Shown here one piece after another: positions 24,441-31,995 of a stretch of 64,000 bases of DNA. Location: assembly GCF_050433225.1 (NCBI RefSeq), contig NZ_JBNPXQ010000001.1, forward strand, positions 248,001-312,000, given 5' to 3'. Under the pieces are notes generated by a model, which saw only the letters and a list, made by a program, of their open reading frames with translations, ran no database searches and had not been told where the DNA came from. Source of the DNA: Sphingomonas_D zeicaulis. Lineage in GTDB: Bacteria; Pseudomonadota; Alphaproteobacteria; Sphingomonadales; Sphingomonadaceae. The translations under genes and the position numbers were made by a program. Positions within the stretch are counted from its first letter, which is position 1. Each line of letters opens with the position of its first letter.

Positions 24441-24507
24441 GGTCCACTGCGATTGAAGCTGGGGTCGGCTCGGATCCAAGTCGCTCGGACCAACATGGGA
24501 TCAGATG

Positions 24508-24570
24508 GTTCGGCGCCGGCCCCTCCACCACCCGCTGGCGCGGGCGGTCCCCCTTCCCGTTCCGGGGAGG
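24508..24570. repeat. Third copy of the ~70-bp GC hairpin element
   Basis: Same orientation as the right copy at 21996-22063: shared TCGGCGCCGGCCCCTCCACC, then CGCT-GCG and GCGGTCCCCCT, then CCCG/CGGGG hairpin. Confidence 0.55.
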
Positions 24571-24629
24571 ACATCTCGGATCGCGGCTAACAACAACCAA
24601 AAACCCCACATGGCCACCACGGGAGAGGC

Positions 24630-24951
24630 ATGATGTTTGATGCAGCCAAGCGCCAGGAATGGGCGCGGATGTGGCCCTTGCCGTTCGTGGCGATGCTGGG
24701 CGTTGCCCGCGCGGGCGTCTTCGCCCTTTCCAGCGGCGTGTTCATGGATGCTGGCGGTAACCTCGATCGGCGGCTCGATCGTGGCTGGTGCGCTTTATGA
24801 CGTCGCCGGATCCTACACCCTGTTCCTGACCGTGCTGGTGCCGCTGACGATCATCGGCGCGGGGCTGGTGAGCCTGGTGGGCAATGCGCGGACGGCCGGG
24901 GAGGCGGCGCCGCCGGTTGGCGCGGTGCCGGGGGCGGCGTCGGGCGGGTGA
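24630..24951 (+). pseudogene. Remnant of an MFS transporter with a large internal deletion
   Basis: From ATG 24630 one frame gives a transporter N-terminus (MMFDAAKRQEWARMWPLPFV, then AMLGVARAGVFALSSGVFMD). At about 24745 the match jumps to another frame with a C-terminal end (MLAVTSIGGSIVAGALYDVA, GSYTLFLTVLVPLTIIGAG). First and last membrane segments therefore abut out of frame, and roughly ten helices are missing. The first frame stops at a TGA near 24798. A strong ribosome site (GGGAGAGGC) persists before the ATG. This is decay by deletion, not a small gene. Confidence 0.6.
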
Positions 24952-24959
24952 TGACATTT

Positions 24960-24985
24960 GGCCCCTCCCCTGAAGGGGAGGGGCC
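24960..24985. terminator. Perfect 11-bp GC hairpin
   Basis: GGCCCCTCCCC (24960-24970), TGAA loop, GGGGAGGGGCC (24975-24985). Same family as the hairpin at 12432-12457. Confidence 0.45.
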
Positions 24986-24993
24986 AACCCCTC

Positions 24994-25179
24994 TCAATCC
25001 GCCTTCTTCGCCTCAATCTTCCCCACCGTCGCCCGCACGCGCTTCGCCACCGCAGGGCCGAACGCGCCGACGATGAAGAAGTCGATCCGGGACTCCAGCC
25101 GATCGCGCGAGGGTGCGGCGCTTTCCCAATTGGAGTAGGTGAGGATCGGCGCGTTGCCGAGGATCAGGTCGATGAACAA
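24994..25179 (-). pseudogene. C-terminal fragment of a TetR-like regulator
   Basis: A 61-residue open frame (MFIDLILGNAPILTYSNWES ... RIDFFIVGAFGPAVAKRVRA) resembling the last helices of TetR/AcrR ligand domains. No helix-turn-helix is present upstream, where sequence matches an unrelated AMP-ligase instead. I read it as the tail of a regulator lost by deletion. The family call is from general pattern only. Confidence 0.35.
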
Positions 25180-25184
25180 TTCGG

Positions 25185-25938
25185 CTATGCGATTGCTGGA
25201 AGCATCCGACTATTCGGTCGCATGGGACGAGCGGTCGCCGGTCCCTGGCTCCCAGCGGTCGTCAAGACCAAGGGGGACACGGGTGCCGGAACCTCCTTGC
25301 GCGCGATCGCGGCATAGGCGCGGGGCACCACCGCGGCGACCACCAACTGTCCGCACTCCTCATCTGGCAGGCCGACGACATAGGCCGAGTGCACGCCTTC
25401 CAACTGCTGCATCTCCATCTCGACCTCGGCGGGGGAGACGTTGGATCCCGCGGATTTGATCATGTCGCCGTCGCGCCCGACGAAATGGACGCGGCCGCCC
25501 TCCACCAACCCGAGATCGCCGGTGCGGTAATGCCATCGAGCGTGAAGCAGGCCGATCGCTCCACCTTGTGCAGCCCGGCGGTCACCGGATAGCCGCGCAC
25601 CTGGATCTCGCTGGTCTCGCCATCGCTGACCGGCCGGCCTCGTCGGCGACGCGCAGTTCATAGCCGTCGGCAACATTGTCGATCGGCGCGCACAGCCGCC
25701 GTTCCGCGCGCAACTCGTTGCCGAATGAATAGGAGCCCATCGTCTCGCTCATTCCCAGCGCCCACAACGGCGGCTGGAAGGCAAGCCTGGCGAGGTCATC
25801 CGCGCTCAGCACCGTGCCCATCGCGGTCAGGCTGTTGGTATAGGTGCCCTCGGTGCAGACCGAGGTCGCGCCCGCCACCAGCCCCGGCAGCAGGAACAGC
25901 ATCATGCCGCCCACCCAGCACATCTCCCACCTACCCAA
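25185..25938 (-). pseudogene. Frameshifted remnant of an acyl-CoA synthetase / AMP-dependent ligase
   Basis: Read leftward, 25938-25680 encodes an internal AMP-ligase segment (LPGLVAGATSVCTEGTYTNS, then WALGMSETMGSY with the conserved GMSET, then RLCAPIDNVADGYELRVADE). Another frame, about 25550-25300, gives the C-terminal hinge and lid: YRTGDLGLVEGGRVHFVGRD, GDMIKSAGSNVSPAEVEMEM, SAYVVGLPDEECGQLVV. At least two frame changes separate them, and the N-terminal ATP-binding P-loop is absent. Homologues activate carboxylates to acyl-CoA. This copy cannot be functional. Confidence 0.7.
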
Positions 25939-25948
25939 GCCGCACGAA

Positions 25949-26641
25949 ATGTCCGATCATGCCCCGATGATCGAGGGGGAAATCGAGAAGGCTGCTGCTG
26001 CCTTCGGCTGTTCGCTGGAGACATCGCACGCGTTGATGGCGCAGGCGCGGTGTCAGGCGCACGGCGCGCGGACCATATTGGTGCGGCAGGGCGAACGGGA
26101 GGAGGAGGTGATCCTCATGCTGTTCGGGCGTGCGCGCGCGGTGATGATGACGGTGGACGGGCGCTCGTTCCGGCTGGGCGATTATAAGGTCGGCGACCTG
26201 TTAGGCGCGGTCGAACGCGGCGAGAGCCAGCGCGCGGAGGTGACCGCGATGGAAGCGACCGAAACCGCGCGCTTTCCTGCGCCGGCCTTCTTCGAGCTGG
26301 CAGAGCGGTACAATTGCGTCGCGCTTACCCTGTCCCGCTCGCTGCTGCGGCAGATCGCGCATCTTTCGGACCTGCTGGGCGCCCGCGTCAGCCTCTCCGC
26401 GGTGGGGCGCGTCTATGCGGAACTCGCGCGATTGGCGGATGCCGCGAACGACGCAGACCGGCCCGGCGTGCAGCGGGTAAGCCCGTTGCCGACGGTCACC
26501 GAACTGGCCTCACGCGCGCAGACGACACGCGAAACCGCATCGCGCGCGCTCAGCGCCTTGGAGCGGCGCCAGATCGTCGAACGGCGCGGGGTGGCACTGG
26601 AGATCGTGTCGCGGCGGCGGCTGGATGAACTGATCGTGTGA
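25949..26641 (+). CDS. Crp/Fnr-family transcriptional regulator
   Basis: A 230-residue regulator with an N-terminal cyclic-nucleotide-binding-like beta roll (GARTILVRQGEREEEVILML, FRLGDYKVGDLLGAVERGES) and a C-terminal winged helix (PTVTELASRAQTTRETASRALSALERR in the recognition region, then IVERRGVALEI). No Fnr iron-sulphur Cys cluster is seen, and the Arg/Ser set of true cAMP pockets is not evident, so the effector is unknown. Start 25949 is preferred; the in-frame sequence before it overlaps the decayed ligase. It is convergent, 7 bp apart, with the pseudo-cyclase gene. Confidence 0.82.
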   Translation: MSDHAPMIEGEIEKAAAAFGCSLETSHALMAQARCQAHGARTILVRQGEREEEVILMLFGRARAVMMTVDGRSFRLGDYKVGDLLGAVERGESQRAEVTAMEATETARFPAPAFFELAERYNCVALTLSRSLLRQIAHLSDLLGARVSLSAVGRVYAELARLADAANDADRPGVQRVSPLPTVTELASRAQTTRETASRALSALERRQIVERRGVALEIVSRRRLDELIV

Positions 26642-26648
26642 GAGGCGT

Positions 26649-28271
26649 TTACGCCTCGATCGCTATCACGCTGTACAGGTCCATATCCTCGCGTTGGGCG
26701 CTGCCCGGCAGTTCGCCGATGAATTCCATGCGCGCCGCCACGCTGCCCACGCCGCGCGCGGCGGCGGCGAAGGTGCCGCTGGCGAGGATGGCGCCGGCGC
26801 CGGCAAGTTCGGCGATGCGTTCGGCGATCTCGAAGGCGGGGCCGGCCAGCACCGTCGCGGCTTCCATGCCATCCGCCCCGTTGCCGATCTCCGCGGCGAT
26901 GCCGATGTGCAGCCCCAGCCGGATCGGGCCGGGCGCCGCGGCACGCAGCGCGAGCGCGGCGGCGAGCGCGTCGGCGGGGTTGCGCCAGGCGATCAGCAGC
27001 CGGCTCGACGTCCAGCGCGGCGGGGCGGCCGGCGGCGCCGCGGCGAGCAGCGGGGCGGTGGCGGCAAGCAGCTCGTCCGCGCCGGCGAGGGCGGCGAGGC
27101 GGGGCGCACCCTGCGTGCCCGGCGCCACCGCAAGGATCGCGACCAGGTGGAGCCGGTCCGCCTGTGCCGGCGCCGGGCAGTCGGTGCGCGCGCTGGCGAT
27201 GATGTGCTGGCGGCGGCCGGCGCTGCGCCACAGCCCGGCGCTGCGCGCGCTCTGGCCGGCCGGCAGGATCTGGCCGTCGCCGGGCGCGGCGGGGCCGATC
27301 ACCAGTTGCACCGCTTCGGATTGGAGCGTCGCCGCGTTCATCACCGCGCGGCCGGTGGCGACGAGGTCGGTCAGCCCCACGAGCAGCGCGAAGCCGCTGT
27401 CGCCGGCATCCTTCGCTCCGTCGATGACGATGGTCTGCATCGCGGCGTCCAGCGCCGCATCGAAGCGGCGCACCCAATGCTCACCATGCGGGCGCACCGA
27501 TCGCTCGACGAAATCGGCGATGTCGAGCGGCAATATGAGGTTGAGTTCGCCACCGCGTGCGAGCAGCCGTTCGGCGACGAGGATATCCGCCCCCGCGGCA
27601 AGCGCGCCATAGCCGAAGCCGATGCCCTCCGTGTCGAGGATATGGTCGATTTGCGCGACGATCTCGGCCTCGGGCAGGCTGAGCGCGAGATGGCCGGTAT
27701 AATGGAGGCTGCGCGGCGGGCGCAGCGGATCGAGCCAGCCGGCATCGGCGCCACGTTCGCGCAGGATCGCGGCGAACTGGCGCAGGGTGGAGGCATGATC
27801 TTCCCACGCCTGCGGGGCCGCGGCGATCGCGCGGGCCAGCGCCGCCTTCGCGCCGGCGTCATCGCCCTTCAGCAGCAGCGCTTCCGCCTCGGTGGCGGTC
27901 AGCCAATAAGGGGTTTCGTCCGGCACGCCCTCTGCGATCAGGCTTAGCACCTCATCCGCGCGGCTTACCGATTCCGCGCGGTCGCCTGCGATCAGCGCCA
28001 AGGTCGCCGCGTTGATCAGGGGGTAGGGGGCGGGCTGGCGCGCAGCCGATGCGGCATAGGCATTGCCTGCGCGCCGCGCCTTTTCCTGCCGCGCTGCGCC
28101 ACGCGCGAGCAGCGCCTCGTCCTTCAGCAGCCGCCCTTTGAGGTTGAGGATCGCGGGGTCGTCGTCGACCCCGTCAAACCCCGCCGCGTGGAACATCTGC
28201 CAGGCATGGTCGAGCGCCCCGCTGCGCGCCGTTGCGATGATGCGGAAGATGGCGGGGCTGGACGCTGTCAT
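26649..28271 (-). CDS. TPR/TRAFs-binding-like protein with degenerate cyclase homology domain
   Basis: A 540-residue cytosolic protein. Residues about 1-190 are helical repeats of the TRAFs-binding/DUF4071 style (HAWQMFHAAGFDGVDDDPAI, LNLKGRLLKDEALLARGAAR, EAEALLLKGDDAGAKAALAR). The middle (about 200-330) has a Rossmann-like pattern (GFGYGALAAGADILVAERLL). The C-terminus (about 390-540) follows a class III nucleotide-cyclase outline (NPADALAAALALRAA, IRLGLHIGIAAEIGN, GPAFEIAERIAELAGAGAIL) but lacks the metal-binding Asp motifs and GDG, so it is probably a non-catalytic ligand-binding or scaffold domain. It is third in the TIR operon, 44 bp after the middle gene. No leader or membrane segment is present. 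Confidence 0.6.
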   Translation of the reverse strand: MTASSPAIFRIIATARSGALDHAWQMFHAAGFDGVDDDPAILNLKGRLLKDEALLARGAARQEKARRAGNAYAASAARQPAPYPLINAATLALIAGDRAESVSRADEVLSLIAEGVPDETPYWLTATEAEALLLKGDDAGAKAALARAIAAAPQAWEDHASTLRQFAAILRERGADAGWLDPLRPPRSLHYTGHLALSLPEAEIVAQIDHILDTEGIGFGYGALAAGADILVAERLLARGGELNLILPLDIADFVERSVRPHGEHWVRRFDAALDAAMQTIVIDGAKDAGDSGFALLVGLTDLVATGRAVMNAATLQSEAVQLVIGPAAPGDGQILPAGQSARSAGLWRSAGRRQHIIASARTDCPAPAQADRLHLVAILAVAPGTQGAPRLAALAGADELLAATAPLLAAAPPAAPPRWTSSRLLIAWRNPADALAAALALRAAAPGPIRLGLHIGIAAEIGNGADGMEAATVLAGPAFEIAERIAELAGAGAILASGTFAAAARGVGSVAARMEFIGELPGSAQREDMDLYSVIAIEA

Positions 28272-28315
28272 GCTCTATCCTGGCGAATTGGGCAGTGATC
28301 GGATGGCGGCGGGGA

Positions 28316-28894
28316 TCAGATCGGATGGGGGATGAGTTGCGCGCCGGGGTATCGCACGCCCGGATCGAAGATGACGGGGAGGCGGCCCGTCGATGGCGCG
28401 CCGCCGATCGAAACATTCTGGATCAGGTCGATATTATAGTCGACGAGATCATGATATTGGGTGGTCCCGACCGGCGGCTTCACCTTGACCGCGAAGCGCG
28501 CATAGACGCAGTCCGGGATCGGCGTGACGCTGCCCTGGCCCGCCGGGTCATAATGCATTATGCCGCCATAACGCAGCGCCGGGAACTTCTTGAGGTCGAA
28601 GGCGGGGACGACGTCGCTGAAGCGCATGTTCAGCAGTTCGTGGAAGCCGATATACACCCAGCTATCGCCGTTGAGCACGATATCCAGCGGCTCCTCGCCG
28701 ATCGCAGGCTTCGCCGTCGCCGGCTTGGTGAGCATGAAGTTGTGCGCGTCCGCTTCGGTCCCGAAGATCTGCCCGGTGAAATATTCGAAGGCCAGGCTGA
28801 CCGGCGTCGAAGCCGCACCGATCGTGAGGCAGATATGGTCGGGGGTTGCGCTGAACCCGGTCGGTAGCGCGGCGGAAATCGGAATGTTGGTCAC
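28316..28894 (-). CDS. Conserved-looking protein of unknown function in the TIR operon
   Basis: A 192-residue soluble protein that I cannot assign. It starts at GTG 28894, overlapping the TIR gene stop as GTGA, so it is translationally coupled. Visible motifs are ATPDHICLTIGAASTPVSLA, FEYFTGQIFGTEADAHNF, GDSWVYIGFHELLNMRFSDV, ALRYGGIMHYDPAG and LPVIFDPGVRYPGAQL. The even pattern and many Tyr, His and Asp residues suggest a compact folded domain. Its position between a TIR effector and a pseudo-cyclase suggests it senses, binds or makes a signal; that is inference. Confidence 0.65.
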   Translation of the reverse strand: MTNIPISAALPTGFSATPDHICLTIGAASTPVSLAFEYFTGQIFGTEADAHNFMLTKPATAKPAIGEEPLDIVLNGDSWVYIGFHELLNMRFSDVVPAFDLKKFPALRYGGIMHYDPAGQGSVTPIPDCVYARFAVKVKPPVGTTQYHDLVDYNIDLIQNVSIGGAPSTGRLPVIFDPGVRYPGAQLIPHPI

Positions 28895-30477
28895 TCAAGC
28901 GTCCCCTTGGTCTCTAACTGCGAAAGCAAGCGTTCGACACGCTTGCCGTGCGCCGCCCATGTCGCATTGGCAGGGTCGAATGCGCGCATCGCTGTGATCG
29001 CCTTCTGCGCGTCGAGCAGCCGCGCTCGTGCTTCGGTTGTACGGTTGGTCTTTGCCTCGATCCTGGCGACGCTGAATGCGGTCACGACCGCGATCTCTCG
29101 GAGGTCCATATTGCGGGGGTCGCCGGCGAGCAGTCGGTCGGTGATCTTTGCCTGTGCAAGATACTGCACTTCGGCTTCCTTGAACTCGCCAACCATCATC
29201 AGCGCGCCCGCCAGCCAGGCATGGTAATTGCCGACCTCTATCATCACCGCATCCCGCTCGGCTGGCGCGGTGCGGCGGGCAACATCCTGCATCAGCGCAA
29301 GCGCGCTGCGACAGATGGACACCCGCGCTTGCGGTGCGGCGTTCTTGTCGTCCTGGCTTACTGTGCAGAGATTGCCGTCGGCATAGGCGACTTCCTGCCG
29401 ATAGGTCAGGTTCTCGGGCTCGATCGCGACCAGACGCCGCGCCAATCTGCGATAGGCCTCGAAATAGACACGCGCGGTTGCCGGATCCTTGCCCTTCAGC
29501 GCCGCGAAGCCCAGCCAGAACTCGCTTTGCGCATGGCCGAAGATGCGATTCTTGTCGTCGGGCGCTCGCGCCAGCAACGCGGCGGTGGCCCGATGCGCCT
29601 CCCGCCATTTGGATACGGCGCGGTCGAGATGGCCTGCATTCTCCTCGTCGGCGCCCATCAGGTGGAGCAGCCGCGCGCGGCGTTCGATTGAATCGGCGGG
29701 CAGCGCCTCCAGATCCTGCGCGGCATAATAGGCATGCGCGCGATCGTTGACGCTGCCCAGCACGTCCAGCCGGCCCACGCCCCTGAGCTTGCCGCGAAGA
29801 TCGGTCAGCATGAATTCCACCAGGCCCTCCGCCCGGTCGCGTTCCGCGCTGGCCTGACGCTTCGCATCGACAGCCACCACCGCGACCGCCGCGAAGATCA
29901 GCATGAGCAGCACCGAAAGCAGCGTGACGGCAATCACGCGACGCATCCGCCGCTGCGCATCGCGCCGCACCAGCGCATCCAGCGGCACCCCCGCAATGCC
30001 CGCGACCAGCTTGAGCAGCCCGTAGCGCTCGCCATCGCCCACGGGGTTGAAGTCGGCCGCAATCGGTTCGCCGTCGCCGAACAGGTCTGCCAGGCAGGAT
30101 GGATCGGCGCCGGGCACCAGCGCGGCCAGGATCGGCCGGCCGGGTGCCACCGTCCTGAACATCTCGATCTCACGCCGCACCCAACGCGATTGCGCCGCGG
30201 CGGGGGAGCACAGGATGATCAGGCTGCTGGCCTCGGTGAGCGCGCGACCCACTTCCTCGCTGAGGTCGGCCGCGGCGGGAAGCTCTTCGCGATCGCGAAA
30301 GATCGGCGTCAATGTGGGCGGCAGCGGACCGAGCAGGGTCGGCTGGCCGACGATCGCCCGCGGAATGCGCCAGGTTTCCAACCGCCGGTGCAGCCGCGCC
30401 GCAAATCGCGCATCCTTATGGCTGTAGCTCAGAAAAGCGCGATAGCGCGTGCCGATCACGGCCCGAGTTGCGTCCAT
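28891..30477 (-). CDS. TIR-domain membrane protein with helical C-terminal repeats
   Basis: A 528-residue protein from ATG 30477. The N-terminal TIR domain (residues 9-150) has RAFLSYSHKDARFAARLHRR, FRDREELPAAADL, and SRWVRREIEMF, where E103 four residues after W99 aligns with the catalytic Glu of NAD-cleaving TIR domains. One membrane segment follows (about 181-203, VIAVTLLSVLLMLIFAAVAV after RRMRR), then a coiled stretch and the recurrent EGLVEFMLTDLRGKLRGVGR, then TPR-like helices to the end. The Arg-rich flank suggests a cytosolic TIR. In-frame sequence upstream to 30639 is not protein-like. It heads a coupled three-gene operon. NADase activity or a signalling role is inferred. Confidence 0.8.
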   Translation of the reverse strand: MDATRAVIGTRYRAFLSYSHKDARFAARLHRRLETWRIPRAIVGQPTLLGPLPPTLTPIFRDREELPAAADLSEEVGRALTEASSLIILCSPAAAQSRWVRREIEMFRTVAPGRPILAALVPGADPSCLADLFGDGEPIAADFNPVGDGERYGLLKLVAGIAGVPLDALVRRDAQRRMRRVIAVTLLSVLLMLIFAAVAVVAVDAKRQASAERDRAEGLVEFMLTDLRGKLRGVGRLDVLGSVNDRAHAYYAAQDLEALPADSIERRARLLHLMGADEENAGHLDRAVSKWREAHRATAALLARAPDDKNRIFGHAQSEFWLGFAALKGKDPATARVYFEAYRRLARRLVAIEPENLTYRQEVAYADGNLCTVSQDDKNAAPQARVSICRSALALMQDVARRTAPAERDAVMIEVGNYHAWLAGALMMVGEFKEAEVQYLAQAKITDRLLAGDPRNMDLREIAVVTAFSVARIEAKTNRTTEARARLLDAQKAITAMRAFDPANATWAAHGKRVERLLSQLETKGTLE

Positions 30478-30659
30478 TTCTGTCAGCCCCCCCGAGCACG
30501 TTCTGCGATGCGGCGGCAAACTCTCAGGAATCGTGCCGCGATGCAATGAATATGCGTGCGCGTGACGGCCGTCACGCGCAAAGCCCGCTCCGAATCGCCA
30601 GATTGTCTCAACCGGATCGAACGAAAGGGTGTGTGGCATCCGGAAGAGTGGGGAGAATT

Positions 30660-30929
30660 ATGATACCATCTGATCTGACGCGCGAGGAAGAGGCCGGGTT
30701 GCGAGCGGTCCTGCAATCGCTGGGTTTGCGCACCGACGGCGACATCGAGACCGTGGTTGCGGCGGCGCTGCCCGAATTGTTCGGACGATACTGGCCGATC
30801 GCGCGGCGAATATTGGACGCGATCATCGGCATCCCGATGATTCCGCAAGGCGTGCAGGAATGGCTGACGGGGGTGACGCGCTTCCTGGACATGATGTCGA
30901 AGCTGATCCGCCGCGGGTCGACGCATTGA
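30660..30929 (+). CDS. Small helical protein of unknown function, divergent from the TIR operon
   Basis: An 89-residue protein whose ATG follows GGGGAGAATT. It begins MIPSDLTREEEAGLRAVLQS and contains ALPELFGRYWPIARRILDAI and a basic tail (MMSKLIRRGSTH). It is predicted mostly helical, amphipathic and without a leader. A 182-bp divergent promoter region separates it from the TIR gene. No family is recognised. Position alone makes it a candidate partner of the TIR operon. Confidence 0.6.
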   Translation: MIPSDLTREEEAGLRAVLQSLGLRTDGDIETVVAAALPELFGRYWPIARRILDAIIGIPMIPQGVQEWLTGVTRFLDMMSKLIRRGSTH

Positions 30930-31290
30930 TGGATTGAAGGATTGAACCATCGGCCCTTGCCCGTGGGGGGCAGGATCGGGCCGTGGTTTCGTGGGGGGGA
31001 CGCGCGCGGGGGCGTGCGAGCATCGGGATCCGGTTCCCGCAGGCTTCGCTACACCGTGCCGTCTCTCCGCCCCTTGATTGGGGTGGAGCCCGGCGCGTCC
31101 GTGGCATTCCGGTACGTGTAGACCAGACCGTATCGAAACGCCGCGGACGCGCAAGGGCGGACGGTTAGGGGAGCGGTTCCCCCTCTCCGGTGCAGCAGCG
31201 CCGGGGAGGGGGGATTGCGTTGTGGGCGGGCCATCGCCCGCGGTCGCCTCGCCGAGCGAAGCTCGGAGAGGGCGAAGAAAGGCCGTTACC
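30930..31290. repeat. 361-bp non-coding stretch with REP-like GC hairpins
   Basis: No gene seen. It contains a CTCTCCG/CGGGGAG-type hairpin pair around 31184-31209 and a CTCGCCGAGC-GAA-GCTCGGAGAG hairpin at about 31247-31270, the same element family as at 21893-22066. A GC stem also lies near 30953-30984. It probably terminates the operon ending at 31291. Confidence 0.45.
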
Positions 31291-31971
31291 TTACAGCGCC
31301 ACCGCGCGCGGTTCGCTGGTTTCGGCGGCGTCGGGGCCGCGCACCTTGGCAGCGCTCATCAGCGCCGGAAGGCTTTTGGCGACGCCACCCAGACCCTTCA
31401 CCTGCAAGCCCAGCAGCGAGCCCGCGGTCTTGAGCTGGCCGACGCGCGAGATCATCTGCGGGTTGCCGCTGGCACTGCTGACCATGCCCGGCGCCTGATC
31501 CGCCAGCTTCACGTCGCGCGCGAGGCCGATCGCGAGGTTGCCGACCGCGACCGAGATCAGATCCTTCTGCTTCTTGTCCGACGCCTGATAGGCGGCGGCG
31601 ACATCCGCCGAGAGATCCTTGCGTTCGTTGAGTACCGCCATGTCCTTCTTGAAGTCGGCGGTGTGGGCGTTGAGCTCGCCGATCGACTGCGCGTTCTGCA
31701 GTGCGTCGATCTGCGCCTTGCGGCTGGCCATCTGGGTGCGATCGGTGACCGCCTGCGCGAGCAATGCGGCGGAGATCATGACATTCTTGGTCGACAGCGT
31801 GGCGTTCTGCAGGAAACCGTCCGGATCGGAGGCGACGCTGCTGCTGGAGCCGCCAAGGCCCAGCTTGTTCTTCGCGGCGCCCAGCGGGTTGAGGCCGCCG
31901 AATTGCGCAAAACCCTGTGCGGGCAGCGAGAGCGCGAGGGTGGCGGCAAGCATCAAGACAGTCTTCTTCAC
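31291..31971 (-). CDS. Exported protein of unknown function, last gene of a four-gene operon
   Basis: A 226-residue protein starting at GTG 31971 after AAGGGG. It has a clear Sec leader (MKKTVLMLAATLALSLPAQG). The mature part begins FGGLNPLGAAKNKLGLGGSS, then forms a long helical domain (LSTKNVMISAALLAQAVTDR, FKKDMAVLNERKDLSADVAA, LISVAVGNLAIGLARDVKLA). It has no Cys and no recognised domain. It follows the 671-residue exported protein by 24 bp. It is likely periplasmic and may be a helical partner of the other exported operon products. Confidence 0.7.
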   Translation of the reverse strand: MKKTVLMLAATLALSLPAQGFAQFGGLNPLGAAKNKLGLGGSSSSVASDPDGFLQNATLSTKNVMISAALLAQAVTDRTQMASRKAQIDALQNAQSIGELNAHTADFKKDMAVLNERKDLSADVAAAYQASDKKQKDLISVAVGNLAIGLARDVKLADQAPGMVSSASGNPQMISRVGQLKTAGSLLGLQVKGLGGVAKSLPALMSAAKVRGPDAAETSEPRAVAL

Positions 31972-31995
31972 GAAAATACCCCTTCGTTGCAGATG

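Noticed and set aside
22141..24456. 771-codon plus-strand frame opposite the S9 peptidase
   Set aside because: Shadow frame; the peptidase triad is on the minus strand.
27250..27850. Active adenylate cyclase in the TIR operon
   Set aside because: The cyclase outline is present only at the C-terminus and lacks metal-binding Asp and GDG motifs, so I call it degenerate.
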